Source of the DNA: Medicago truncatula
Taxonomy: Eukaryota > Streptophyta > Magnoliopsida > Fabales > Fabaceae
Assembly: GCF_003473485.1 (NCBI RefSeq)
Contig: NC_053048.1
Location: forward strand, 49,287,755-49,351,754
DNA length: 64,000 nucleotides
Direction of reading: 5' to 3'
Position 1 is the first letter of the stretch, and each line of letters opens with the position of its first letter. Of the stretch, positions 1 through 11,460 are shown one piece after another. Made by a program: the position numbers and the translations under genes. A model generated the notes under the pieces. It saw nothing but the letters and a program-made list of their open reading frames with translations, ran no database searches and was not told where the DNA came from.

Positions 1-270
1 AATGTTAAATGTCTTGTGCCGTTAAAGAGGCAACAAAAAAGAAAAACAAGAAGGAATCTACTCCCTAACACCCATACAAAGTAAAGGGTGCCGCCACCGG
101 TCGTTATAACTGAAAGCGGAAGTGGGCATATTAGCTTTTAACCATAAAAAAGACATAAATTTAACACTATCCAATAATTTGCATAAATCCGCAGCTTTCC
201 GCTTGAAAATCTCGCTGTTTCTTTCCTTCCAAACAACCCAAACACAAGCATGCCAGATTACTTTAAGGAA
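1..270 (-). mobile_element. LINE ORF2 C-terminal remnant (zf-RVT tail)
   Basis: On the minus strand one frame across about 150-260 reads ACVWVVWKERNSEIF followed by KAADLCKLLDSVKFM. This is the conserved stretch after the reverse-transcriptase zinc-binding region of plant L1-type LINEs (the WKERN motif). Reading continues toward position 1 with LWLKANMPTFAFSYNDRW before stops appear. The element enters the window from the left and is degraded. No intact ORF, poly(A) or target duplication is visible here. Confidence 0.65.
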
Positions 271-732
271 AGGATGTGTAAATGTTATTAATATCTTTAG
301 TTCACTTTAGTTGAGAGACAATGATCATGAATGATTCCCTCATAAAAATGATGATGAATGATTAAAATAAATTATTTAAATGAGTGAGAATGAATAATTG
401 CCACTCTAGACCCTATTTTGGATAAAATTTGAAATTGGAATCGTAATACTCCCTCCATATGGAAACTAACCCATAATAGACTTCTCACTTAAAATTTGTC
501 CTTGAAGCAAGTTCATTTTTCAATCATTGGAGCAAGTTCTGTAATCTAAGATCTTGCTTCATATGAGTGGTTAAACTAGAACATTTTCAGTGTTTACAAT
601 GATATTTGGTCAATTTCGAGCACATTGGTCTACAATGTTCTTAGTCAAGCTTAATACATAGACAAATTTTCTCGTCTACGCAGTATTATTAATTTTTTTG
701 GTCGCTTCTAGGGCGAGACTCAGTTTACTTTA

Positions 733-1124
733 GGTTTTGTTTGAGAGTTTGGTACAGAGGATAATGAAAAGCTTTGGGGGTGAAAAATATGAGGGAAAAT
801 GATAAATTTTTAACATTTTTTGAAAAAATAATTTTTTAGAGAATGATAAATTAATGCTTATGTTTACTATATTTTTAATTTTAAGAATATTATAACAACA
901 TAGATTAAATTTGAAGCATTCATATAAACCCTAAAAAACCTTCCAAAACCTTCCTCCAATACAATTTTTGAATTCTCCAAATGATAAGAGTTTTGTATTA
1001 TGAAGAAAAATTAACTCCTAAAATCCTCCCCTCCCATTTAACTCTACTTCTTACACTTATTCATTCATTTTTTTTTTTCAAAATTCTCCCCTCCATTCCC
1101 CTCCAAACTTGCAAACAAAGCCTT
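733..1124. mobile_element. MITE-like element with imperfect terminal inverted repeats
   Basis: The left end (GGTTTTGTTTGAGAGTTTGG) is an imperfect inverted match to the right end (CCAAACTTGCAAACAAAGCC). The interior is AT-rich and non-coding. The 'gtttgg...ccaaac' ends resemble hAT-type MITEs seen elsewhere in this window. The target duplication is unclear, so the boundaries are approximate. Confidence 0.45.
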
Positions 1125-1997
1125 AAAAGTGGAATCCAAAAAACTCACATTTTCAATCAACAATCCAATTTTATTTTACTATAAAAAATGAAAACATTTA
1201 CGATTCTCACACACAATTGTGTCCCTACATCTACATCTCCTATCTAAATGAATTCATCAAAATTGAATACACATTTTGGGGTTGATTTCAATGCTGGAAA
1301 TAGACTATTTAAATGAATTTGGTTGGGATTTTCCGATCTTTCGTTGAATACACGTTTTTAGAATTTTCTATGCAATGCTTCTTTAAAAAAAAAATTATCT
1401 ATGATTTCTTTTGAATTAGTTCTTGGGTCTTGGTCCAATATACGTGTTTTCATTTCTCGGCTTGACATTGGTTTAGTCTTTCACATAAAAAAATCCTGCT
1501 CTCCCCATGCATTTTTGGCTCGCGCTCTGCAGCCAATATCAAATGTCTAAATCCGTCCGCTCATGCAGTATCATGTATAAAATTATGAAGATGCTCTCAT
1601 TTTTTTCCAAATAAATATGAGACATGATTCAATCTAAGTATGTAATTTTTATGGCTCTTCAATGAGAGACTTAAGAGCTCTCATGGATGATAAAAATGCA
1701 TGAATCCTTAAAAATCACCATACTTCTTTAGATGTTATTAACACCACTGATGTTATCTCTCCCCTTAACATTCTTGTAAAATTCAGGTGAATTGTGTTTA
1801 TTATCATCTACAAAAGAGATTCTCACATCAGGAGAGGAATTTGTGGGTCTTTGCCAATAGAGTTGACATTTATTAACTTTTGTCATTTTTATAAGAACCT
1901 TTTTAAATATCAAGATGTATCAATTATTACTATTATTTTTTTATGTTACTGAAACACCCTTAATTTAGTAAAAACAAAGTCCCTAATTACCTAATAG
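1125..1997. other. Intergenic, no gene seen
   Basis: AT-rich sequence with no ORF showing protein-like composition. The only longer frame, on the minus strand at 1728-1913, looks random. Nothing further can be supported. Confidence 0.6.
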
Positions 1998-2158
1998 AAT
2001 TAAAAGATAAAGGTGTCCGAGAGCTGAACTCAATTGATCGGAACATTGCATAATTTATACAGGGATCGAGGTTCGAACTTCAAACACCCCAGTTCCCCAC
2101 ATTTAAACGTATGAGTTCAAGTCACTAGGCTACTAGATAAAAAAATTAAAAGATAAAG
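1998..2158 (+). mobile_element. tRNA-derived SINE with 15-bp target-site duplication
   Basis: The body (2013-2143) carries a degenerate Pol III A box around GAACTCAATTGATCGG and a B box GAGGTTCGAACTTC, as in tRNA-derived plant SINEs, and ends in an A-rich run. The same 15 bases, AATTAAAAGATAAAG, occur at 1998-2012 and 2144-2158, which is a perfect target-site duplication. It is not a tRNA gene: the cloverleaf is incomplete and the insertion is flanked as a retroposon. Confidence 0.8.
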
Positions 2159-3200
2159 ACAAAATTTCACCGGAGGTCTTTTGTATTTACTACATTTGAG
2201 TTTTTTTTTTTTTTTTTTAACATTTAGGTCATTTATCTTTTAAAGCGTACGTATAAATTAATCTTTTTTACATTTATTTCTTAATCATTGTAGAATATTT
2301 TTTTTTTTAAAAGTATAAACATTAGCAAATTTAATACATACTTCTTTAAAAATACAAATTTAATACATACTAAAAAAACAAAATTTATATAAAAGTGATT
2401 TCTTAATTTTGTATTTTTCTTAGTGAAGTTCTTAAAAATATCTTTCATGAAACAAGTTGAAAGATCAAATTCGTAAAAAAAAAAGTTGAAAGATCAAAGA
2501 AACAACAAAATTCACTCATTCAATGAATCCATTCCTCTTATTCCGTTTTTGTTAATGAAAATTTTGTTTACTTTTTTTTATCTTCTCTTCTAACTTCTCA
2601 ACCAAGTACTTTGCCGATAATCTTGTTCCCATCACACCACTAGATAGATAGGAACGACCCCACCAACCTCCCACTCTCCAACTTGGTGCCACGCCTTCTC
2701 TCCATAGATGCATCCACTCCAACTCTTTTTTTCATTAGATATTAAAAAAACAAAAATTCATTTATACAAGGGAAAAAAAAGGTCAAATTCTTGAACAAAA
2801 AAAGTCAAATAAATTAAATGTATTTGATGTTAATTTTTAACCAAATACATTAATATTCCCCTAAAAAAACAAATACATTGATATTTGTAAAAAAATTAGA
2901 TGTATCTGGTTTTAATTATTAACCACATACATAAAAAATAAAAAAAATCAATCTATGAATTCTCTCAATTACGTCTATTTTCATTGGGTGATAAATAAGA
3001 AATTACGTTCTAAGCCGCTACGATACGATCTTCACCACCACACCACTGCCGCTGCCGTCACAGCCAGCCTGTCTTTTGTTCTAATCCCATACATTAAATA
3101 ATTTACCATTTTTTAATTAACCAAATCAACACTAATCCTCAAACACAACTGTTCATTCTTATTCTATTAATTAACTAATATTTTCTTTGAAAACGATCAT
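2159..3200. other. AT-rich upstream region of the SAP gene
   Basis: Poly-A/T rich DNA with no coding frame. A GC-richer patch near 3000-3080 and pyrimidine-rich DNA from about 3220 mark the approach to the transcribed region of the downstream zinc-finger gene. Confidence 0.4.
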
Positions 3201-3227
3201 AACAATTTGTCCCCTTTCGCCGTTTCT

Positions 3228-3502
3228 TCCTCTCTCTCTCTTCAATAACCTTTCCGACTCTGTTATCATCATTCTTTCTCTTCCTTTTCCCTCTCCCTTA
3301 TCTCTTCTTTCTCAATTTCCTCAACGACTCTTTCTCTTCATTCAGGTACAATTTCTCTGAATAATAATTCCTGTATTATAATTCGATTATGTTTTAGTAT
3401 TTTGTAAAATTTTAAGATTCATCGTTTCTATTATTCCTTGAATTTCATAGGAATCTAAACGCGTTGTGAAATTGAATATTCTCGTTGTTGAAATTTACGC
3501 AG
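3228..3502 (+). promoter_or_regulatory. 5' UTR exon and leader intron of the SAP gene
   Basis: A CT-rich leader (about 3228-3345) ends in a good donor at TTCAG|GTACAA (exon ends 3345). The matching acceptor is TTTACGCAG|GATAAG (exon resumes at 3503), 43 bases before the ATG. A leader intron just upstream of the start codon is common in plant A20/AN1 genes. The transcription start was not determined. Confidence 0.6.
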
Positions 3503-3545
3503 GATAAGAATCTTTTCATCTGAAACCACAGATCTATCACCATCT

Positions 3546-4052
3546 ATGGCGGAAGAGCACCGATGTGAAACTCCAGAAGGCCACAGACTCTGCGCAAACA
3601 ACTGCGGCTTCTTCGGCAGTTCAGCTACGATGAATCTCTGTTCAAAATGTTACAGAGACATTCATTTGAAGGAGCAAGAACAAGCCAAAACTAAATCAAC
3701 AATCGAAACGGCTCTCTCCTCAGCCTCCGCTTCCACCGCCGTGGTCGTTGCTGCTTCGCCGGTTGCGGAAATCGAATCTCTCCCTCAACCTCAACCACCG
3801 GCGTTGACCGTACCGTCGATCGTGCCAGAAGCATCGGACAATTCATCAGGACCGGTTCAATCGAACCGGTGCGGGACGTGTAGAAAGCGGACCGGGTTAA
3901 CCGGGTTCAAGTGTAGATGTGGAATTACATTTTGTGGGTCCCACAGGTATCCGGAGAAACATGAGTGCGGTTTTGATTTCAAAGCGGTGGGGAGAGAGGA
4001 GATAGCGAAAGCGAATCCTGTGATCAAAGCTGATAAGCTCAGAAGAATTTGA
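3546..4052 (+). CDS. SAP: A20/AN1 zinc-finger stress-associated protein
   Basis: The protein is 168 aa, encoded in one exon. Its N-terminal A20 finger has Cys16, Cys20, Cys32 and Cys35 (C-x3-C-x11-C-x2-C). A low-complexity Ser/Ala/Pro linker follows (about 45-105). The C-terminal AN1 finger has Cys109, Cys112, Cys123, Cys125, Cys130, His133, His139 and Cys141, and the tail ends in KADKLRRI, typical of plant SAPs. Members of this family bind ubiquitin or act as E3-type factors and modulate abiotic-stress responses; that role is inferred from the family. The start is the first ATG after the leader-intron acceptor, and the length matches the usual 160-175 aa. The coding region is clearly GC-richer than its flanks. 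All zinc ligands are present, so the gene looks functional. Confidence 0.95.
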   Translation: MAEEHRCETPEGHRLCANNCGFFGSSATMNLCSKCYRDIHLKEQEQAKTKSTIETALSSASASTAVVVAASPVAEIESLPQPQPPALTVPSIVPEASDNSSGPVQSNRCGTCRKRTGLTGFKCRCGITFCGSHRYPEKHECGFDFKAVGREEIAKANPVIKADKLRRI

Positions 4053-4884
4053 TTTGATCTCAGCCGTTGGATGAATGAGAAGTTGATCTGGACCGTTTGT
4101 TGCGTACCTACTCATACGAATCTTGCATGATGATTCAACGCTAGCTTGATGAAATGAAATGTATAAAATCTTTATCTATTAAAAAAGGTTGAATAAGTCT
4201 TTTTTATTTTTTATTTTACGTGGCTTTTGCTTTGTAGTAAAGGGAAAAAAAAGTGATTTTTCTTATGTTGGATGGAATTGAAGATTTTAAGTCCACGCAA
4301 GCGCGTTTGGAAATTATTATGGTGTGGTCCAAATGTAAAGCGTTGCCGTTTAATTTAATATTCTACTAGTTTATATTGGCAAAATTTATAGTGGGTGGAG
4401 CATTTGGTTTGTGTGAAAATTGAAACAAGTCGTTCTCGTTTCTTTTGTTATCACTAGTGTTTGTCTATAATCCAGATGGTATACTACGATTGAAAGAAGA
4501 GAATAAGTCAAAATAGGCACCTCTAAAATTTAATTTTAATTGAAAAGAAAGCATGCTAAATTCATCGAAACAAAGATATAAAGGACTTAATACAATACTC
4601 TCTTCGATTTTACTTTTTAGATTCATTTTAAGTAATAATGTATATGTATGCGGTCTATAATATGAACTACATACGGAGAAATTATGTCTATATCATTTAA
4701 AATATTCTAGAAGAAACATTTTAAATTATGTCTATATCATTTAAAATATTCTAGAAGAAACATTTTTCACGGCATATTTATTGCTTGATTATACATTATT
4801 GCTTTAAACCAGTTGGGTTTATTTCAATCCCGTTGGTATGCAGAAAAGGGTTAATCTAGAGGGGGTGTTATTTAAGAAGACTTT
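4053..4884. other. Intergenic with a short direct repeat
   Basis: 3' flank of the SAP gene. A direct repeat of about 43 bp (TTATGTCTATATCATTTAAA... with ATTCTAGAAGAAACATTTT) occurs twice back to back, near 4680-4722 and 4725-4768. No gene is seen. Confidence 0.5.
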
Positions 4885-5957
4885 GGGTGTGTTTGGTTGT
4901 CAGAAGAAAGTGTCTAAAGAGAGAAAGATGTGAGAGAAAGTTAGAAAAGAGAGAAGTTGATGAGAAAAAGAGTAGATTTGAGATATTGTTTGGTATAAGA
5001 GAGAAAGAAGAGAAATAGAAGAGAAAGAAGTGTGTTTATTTTTAAAAAGACTAAAATACCCCTATACTAAAAATGTTAATATATGAATTTAATTTTCATA
5101 TAAACATTAATGTAATTTTTTATATTAATTTAATCAAGAATAATTAAACCACATTTTTACATAGAAATTGAGTAAATTATTTACTTAACTAATTATTCAA
5201 GATATTTGAATTTAATCGATTAAATTAATTCTTTTTTGGCTAAATTTCATTTTTCGCCCTCTAAGTTTCAAAATGTTGCGATTTTGGCCTCCTATTAAAA
5301 AAATGGCAAAAGTGACCCCCTATGTTTAGGGAAATATGCTCTTTTGACCTCCTAACATAAGGGAAATATGCTTTTTGACCCCTTATGTTTACAAAAAGTT
5401 GCGATTATGGCCCTTTTTTTGGAACACGTGGCGTCTTCTCAGCAATTTTCGGATGAAGGGGGCCAAAATTGTCATTTTTTTTAATAGGGGGCAAAAATTG
5501 CAACATTTTAAAACATAGGGGGCGAAAAGTGCACTTTAGCCTTCTTTTTACACAGTCATTTAGCTTAAATTAATTCATTGGTTAACTAATCAGTAAATTT
5601 CAATGGTTTAATTTTGTTTTACAAGAGAGATCAAATAAGGAGAAGCATGTAGTTGCTTAGTTTCCTTCTCAACTTTTGTTCTCGACCTGCTACAACAACA
5701 AAAGAAAAAAACTTGAAAACAAAATGATAAATAATACCAGTAGCCACTGTATATATCATTGAAACCAGGGAGAAATGTGGAAAAAAGAAAAAAGTTTATG
5801 TCTCCACTGCATTTCTCCGCACATAAGGAGAGAAGTGAAATAGGCATGGGTCCCACAACATTTTGTCTATCTTCTCAACCAAAAAGATTTCCCATCTCTC
5901 TCCAACTTCTCTCTCCCTTCTTTCTCTCTTTCGTATTTCTCTCCTACCAAACACAGC
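4885..5957. mobile_element. hAT-like MITE with long purine-rich inverted ends
   Basis: The left end reads GGGTGTGTTTGGTTG followed by about 80 bp of GAGAAAG-type purine repeats. The right end is its inverted counterpart: pyrimidine repeats ending in CCTACCAAACACAG. The GTGTTTGGT terminal motif fits hAT-type MITEs. A Mutator-like MITE (5238-5541) is inserted in its interior. Short frames inside it, such as 5759-6067, run across the right inverted repeat and are not genes. Confidence 0.6.
5238..5541. mobile_element. Mutator-like MITE nested in the 4885-5957 element
   Basis: The ends are GGCTAAATTTCATTTTTCGCC and its inverse ...GAAAAGTGCACTTTAGCC. The inverted repeats continue inward through 'ttgcgattttggcc'. 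Flanking 9-mers TTCTTTTTT (left) and TTCTTTTTA (right) match at 8 of 9 bases, as expected for a 9-bp Mutator-type target duplication. A related copy lies at about 37165-37351. Confidence 0.7.
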
Positions 5958-7288
5958 GTAAGGAAGGGAAATTTTACCAGATGCCCCTACACGTATACTC
6001 TCACCCCCTACATTTTAGGGGAATTGTCTATTTTACCCATCAATATAAAATTAAAGGTTTTTTCTAGATTACCTTTGAAGAATGGTGGCTAATGTGTATT
6101 GATTGAGGTAAATTACCCATAATTCTTCCATGATACCCTAGTTGTCACCAAAATTAAAATACCAATTTTTTTCCTCCAAAAGTTGCTGGTTCACCCTACA
6201 ATGAAAAACCTACCGGAAAACACATTCTAAGTGTTCCGGGTAGGGAAAAGCATCAAATTCATCGTTCCTCTTTAAAATCTCGTCCTCTTGTTCAACGTCT
6301 TCCGGTCTAGATACTGAGTTTCCCCATAATCAATTCTTTGCATTTCAATTTGTCTTTCCTTTACATACTAGATCTGGATTATCGGATTTTATTTCAAATT
6401 TGCTTTCGGATGAGTCACCAATAATGAGTTTTCCAAATCAATTCTTTGTCTTTTCGGAAAACTTAAACCATCCCGTTGGATTCAATTGTTATGGTGAGTA
6501 TTAGTGAAACCTACTTTTATTCAATTTAATAGCTTCTTCACACTGTTGTTATATGAACAGTGGTTATGATGAATGATGAACTGTGGTGATACCAGCTGAG
6601 AAAGAGAAAGGAACCCCAACAAAAGAATAAATTTTTCAGGCTCATAGACATCAATTAGTTAAAAATACATATCCAAATTATTGGTTATGATCTTATAATA
6701 AATTACGTATCCAAATTATTACGGTGACCGGTGACCTAATTTGAAAGATGGGGATCGACAAAATACCAGAGATTATTTGATTAAAAAAGGTTTCTGAAAA
6801 CCATGAGGGGGTGAACTCATATGGACAGGGAAATGTTGAAAGTGAGGGTGAAAAAATGTCTAAATAATTAAATGACAAAAGGTTAATATTGGATTTTTTT
6901 GATAAATTGTAGGGGTGAAGGTACGAATGTAGGGGTATAGGGTAAAACTTCCTTAAGGGATGGTGTTATTTAAGAAGACTTTAAGGGAGGTGAATGTAAG
7001 TTGTCTTAAAACTAATGACAAGCGTTCTATGTAAAATCTTGCAATTGATTTAACTTGGATTCAAATTAGGAAGAACAAAAACGTGGTGAATTGAGCTCCT
7101 GTATAATATCAAAGAAAATGAAATTTAGAGAATTGTGTACATATTTCTAAGGAATGAGATTAAAAAAATTATGCATAAAAGTTGTTTAAAACGATAAGTT
7201 GTTTTGAGTAGCTTCAAAAATAACCCGTAATAAACAGGTCCTCAACTTTACATTATTTGTGCAACAAATATTGCTCAAAATTGAGAAT
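5958..7288. other. Intergenic, no gene seen
   Basis: Several short frames (for example 6693-6878 on the minus strand) have no recognisable protein character. The last about 100 bases before 7289 are probably the 3' UTR of the minus-strand phosphatase. Confidence 0.5.
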
Positions 7289-9555
7289 TTACAGCTCTTG
7301 ATGAGCAACTTGTTGGTTTGGCGTCTCTGAACATGCTTTCAAGTTGCTTAAGCTCTCTATCCAGATTCCATCAGCTACAATTGCATCCTTGTCGTTGTTG
7401 CGATGCCATGACCAATGTGCATGAGTTTCATTCAGTATTCGTAACCTTCCATGACCGAAGCTTGGCTCTCGAAACAATGAGAGTGGACTTGGAGGATTCT
7501 TAAACCTATGATCAGCAAGCAATATATAATAATATTTCAGGTCCCAGAAGAAATTTACATTGACTAAAAACAAAAAATTATATGTGTGCATAGACCAAAA
7601 ACATATTTAAACCTATATAAAATATACTTCACCTTAGTGCAAGTCCCTCGCGGTTTCCTCCATCCCCAATTGTCACATACATTGGACCGCATGAATCAGC
7701 CTTGTTATTGTAAATTCGAGTCTGCAATGAATTCAAACAGTTAACCGAAAAAAATTATTATCATATCAATTTATCTGTGTCAAAATGATATGAATAAACA
7801 AAACAATAGTAGTGAAAAACATGACATACAAATCGTTCATACGCATGAACATGTCCAGCAAAAACCAAATCAACACGAGCCTTAAAAAGCAACTCTTCCA
7901 TAGCTTGTCTCATGGATTCACCTTCACCTTGATGTGCCTCATTAGTAGTATACCAAGGTGCATGAACCATTGTAATAACCCAAGGTGTCTTCACCCTATC
8001 AATCTTAGTAAGGTCTAATTGAAGCCACTCATATTGTTGTGATTCAACACTAAAATCAGCATATGAACCCAGCATAATAATATGTACCCCAGCAACCTCA
8101 AAAGAGTAATAGAGATTTGAGTTTGAACCACTCTCTTGAAATGGCATTGGCCAACGGGTATTGTAAGCCTCAAAGCCTTTTGGGTATATAATTGGAAAAA
8201 TCTCAATTTCGTGGTTTCCTTCAGTAACCATCCATGGTCTTTTACTAGCATATGGTTCTACTAAACGACCAAAAGAATCCCATAATGGTTGTTGTGAGTC
8301 TGCATATGATAGATCTCCTGGTATCAAGAATACATCGTAGTCGCTTTTGTCGACATGTTTTAGGGTTGATGCAGTCCATTCAGTTTGTCCCAAGTCTCCT
8401 ACATATCAAAATAATATGTACATTGTTAAAAAAAAATCAATTTATTGTATGGTACTACTCCTACTGTTTTAGAGTATGGGACACTTTACGTTCATACGTT
8501 CTTATGAACGTTGATTTTTTTCGTCAACACTTTGAAAATAAAATTCATATAAATTAGTGTGACATACATTGATTTCATCAAATAAAAGAGTAACTGTCAA
8601 ATAGAGTGTTTAATAATGAGTATCGCTAACATTCCTCTCGCAAACAATATCACGTTTACTTTCTCCTCAAAGGTGATTTTATTGGTAAGTTCTGTGACTA
8701 TCTAATGATCTTGTACACTTTACGCACCCTTCAATTATTAAAACCTTATCTTAAGCATTGTCGACCATTGCGTTGGCTTGAAGCAGTCATTGCCTCCAAG
8801 TAACAAACCCAACTAACTAATAAGCTCAATAGGACAATAACATAACTCCAAAACCAATAAACAATAATAGTAATATGAAACCAAAACCAAACCTTGAAGC
8901 AAAAGAAACTTACCAACAATGACAAATTCAATAGGAAACTTAGAGGGTGGTGTCTTGAAGGAAAACTCAGGACCCAAACCTCCACACCTGTAGAAGTAAG
9001 TTGTGTTTGGCTCCAAAGGTCCAATCACAGCATTGTGTATTTTTCCAGAATTGTAGAAAAAATATTGGTACGATGTATGCTCCCCCATTGTTTTTTCACT
9101 ATACTCCCCTGCTTTGGTTCCATACTCAACCATAGTTTCTGTTTCCTTGTCTTCCGTTATCCATGACACTCTCATCTTATCTTTCCCCACCAATGAAATA
9201 TGCACCTACAAGCAAAAAAATGTCACAAACAACGTCACTAATCTTAAAATGACCAATTTAATGTATGATTATAGTCAAATTTGTTTTGAATTTTTTCACT
9301 AAATGAGTTTGTGACTGGTTTATTTAGTGTGACAAAATATATGAATTTATCAATGAGTTAAGGTAACTAAAATTTATAATGAACCTGTTGAGGTTCTGAA
9401 TTGGAGCGTTGATGGGGAGTGATGATGAGCTGACTAGCTGGTTGACGAACAAAATTGTTTTCTTGAGACATTAGAGGTTGTGGGAACAAAAGGAAGCATA
9501 TAGTTTGCAAGAGGATTGGGAACATAACTAGAGACTTTGTGCATTTTGCCATCAA
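7289..9555 (-). CDS. Purple acid phosphatase 1 (PAP20/22-like, secreted)
   Basis: Five exons by splice-site reading: 9385-9555, 8914-9205, 7830-8398, 7633-7721 and 7505-7289. They sum to 1338 nt, giving 445 aa in frame. A hydrophobic signal peptide (about 5-28) is followed by an N-terminal fibronectin-like domain (VHISLVGKDKMRVSW onward). The metallophosphatase domain carries the five family metal motifs: GDLG (about 155-158, split by an intron), GDLSYAD (Asp183, Tyr186), GNHE (Asn216, His217), MVHAPWY and GHVHAYERF. Plant PAPs use a Fe-Zn or Fe-Mn centre to release phosphate from organic esters in the cell wall or rhizosphere. Two adjacent Met codons begin the frame; I chose the first. Paralogue of the gene at 24381-27270. 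Confidence 0.93.
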
Positions 9556-9600
9556 GTTGTTTTGGCTTAGACTTGTACAATTGGTGCAATTTTTGAGCTA

Positions 9601-10317
9601 AGAGTAGGTTTCTTTAAATGGAGTTGCGGTAGGAAGAGAAGAGAATATGGAAAGCATCAAAATATGATACTACATTACGTGCAGGTTGTTGCAATGGCTT
9701 TGAAGTTTGAAGAAGATCTGTGACAATCTATTGTCTTAAAGCAAGGACCACACGCTTTATTGTACTTGCTTTCTATTGCCTTTGCCAATTTGGACAATAT
9801 TATTGGACACGTATGGATGCCTACAAATTACATGTCGGTATTCTTATTTACAAGGTTGAACTTCTCATTTATGCAGTATGGAATCAACTTAGACTATCAC
9901 AAAATTAGTAGAATATCCTTTTCTATTTTTTTCTTCTTGTGTAAATCGGATAGGATAGGGCCACATGATGAGACACCTCTCTCTCATATTTTTAAGAGAA
10001 ATGATATTTGTACAACTATTTTCTAACAATTTTTTGATAACTTTCTCTCTTATACTCATATTTTTTTTTTTATTCTCTATCTTTATTTTTCTCTCTCTAT
10101 TATTTTTGACCTATCAAATGAGAGAAAACCAAAGTTGCCATAAAAATTGTACAAATATCACTTGTAGAGACGAGGTTATATCATCAATGTGCTCTTGGAT
10201 TAAAAATTAGTTAATTTGATACACGCCCGTCTTAAATTATTATTACAAAATTAAATTGAATTTACAATTAAAAATTATATTTGAAATTTAGGAATAGCGA
10301 ATTATTTTAAGAGCCAT
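9601..10317. other. Upstream region of phosphatase 1 and intergenic
   Basis: Holds the promoter side of the minus-strand phosphatase. No clear TATA box was picked out. Short frames at 9720-10210 are AT-rich and unlike protein. Confidence 0.4.
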
Positions 10318-11460
10318 TTGAAGGAATGTATATAGAGTGCCGGTGGTTTTATTCGGGACGATAATTGTATTTGGTTTGCTAGATTCTCCTTAAATGATGG
10401 TCAAGGTGATATGTTATTTCTCTAAAAAAAAAAGGCTTAAATATGATTTTCGTCTCTGTAATTTAGACCCGTTTTGATTTTCGTCCCTGTAAAAAAAGAA
10501 GTTTGAAAAACATCCCTGTAAAATTTTTTTTGTTTGAAAAAGGTCCCTGGCCCCATATTTTTGATGATATGGCATGGGTTTTGCCACGTGGCAGTTGCTG
10601 ATTGTGCAACTTCTGCCACGTGGCGCTGACGTAACATGCCACATAATATTAAATTTTTAAATTTTAAAAATTGTTTTTAAAATTAAAAAATCGGAAAAAA
10701 AATAAAAAAAAACATTTTAAAAAATCTGAAAAAAAATTCAAAAATCATTAAAAAAATTCGAAAAAAAAAACTGTTAAAATTAAATTTTCGACCATTAATT
10801 TTTTTTAATTTGAAAATTATATTTTTTTCTTCATATTTTAAAAAAAAAATTATAAAAATCATTTCATTTTTTTTTCGAAAATTTATATTCAGAAATTTCA
10901 GATTTTATAATTTAAAAAAAAAAATATTTTTGAAAATTATATGATAAAAATAATTTCAGAAAATTATTTTAATATTTTTAAATTTTTTTCAGATTTTTTA
11001 AAATGTTTTTTTTTATATTTTTAAATTTTAAAAAATATTTTTAAAAATTTAATATTATGTGGCATGCCACGTCAGCGCCACGTGGCAAAAACCATGCCAC
11101 TTCAACGTTTTAGTGGGGCCGGGGACCTTTTTCAAAAAAAAATTACAGGGATGTTTTTCAAACTTTTTTTTTTAAAGGGACGAAAATCATATTTAAACCA
11201 AAAAAAAAAAGGTGATATGTTATTTGATGAGCTTTTTGAAATTTATCATGGTATCACTGTTGTGTTTCAGTATGGGCATTCAAGAGCAATCATAGAATCA
11301 GAGAGCCTAGAGGCTATTCAGTTGTTGACTCAAAAATGAGTGAGTTTCATGAATACCGTTCGTTACTGCTAAGGATTATCAATTTGATCGACCATGCACC
11401 AGATTTGATCTTGCATCATATATTTTGAGAAGTTAATCTCAGTATTGATTGGTTGGCAAA
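10318..11460 (+). mobile_element. LINE RNase H remnant interrupted by a younger insertion
   Basis: Before the interruption (10318-10419) the frame reads GGFIRDDNCIWFARFSLND then GQGDMLF. After it (11209-11460) the frame resumes GDMLFDELFEIYHG, then SRAIIESESLEAIQLL and, after stops, a DWLAKY-like piece. Together these give the RNase H domain (RVT_3 type) found at the C-terminus of plant LINE ORF2. It is broken by stops and by the insertion. Confidence 0.75.
10420..11208. mobile_element. Inverted-repeat (Mutator-like) element in an A-rich insertion with 17-bp duplication
   Basis: The 17-mer AAGGTGATATGTTATTT occurs at 10403-10419 and 11209-11225, flanking the insert exactly where the LINE reading frame is broken. 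Inside it are CTCT plus A10, then an inverted-repeat element (10434-11199). That element begins GGCTTAAATATGATTTTCG and ends with the inverse of GGTTTAAATATGATTTTCG, and is followed by A11. The inner arms contain matching GCCACGTGGC-type blocks (10580-10640 and 11060-11100). The nesting suggests a Mutator-like MITE that landed in the poly(A) of a tiny retroposed insertion. Confidence 0.7.

Noticed and set aside
5759-6067. 102-aa plus-strand frame
   Set aside because: Runs through the inverted-repeat end of a MITE.
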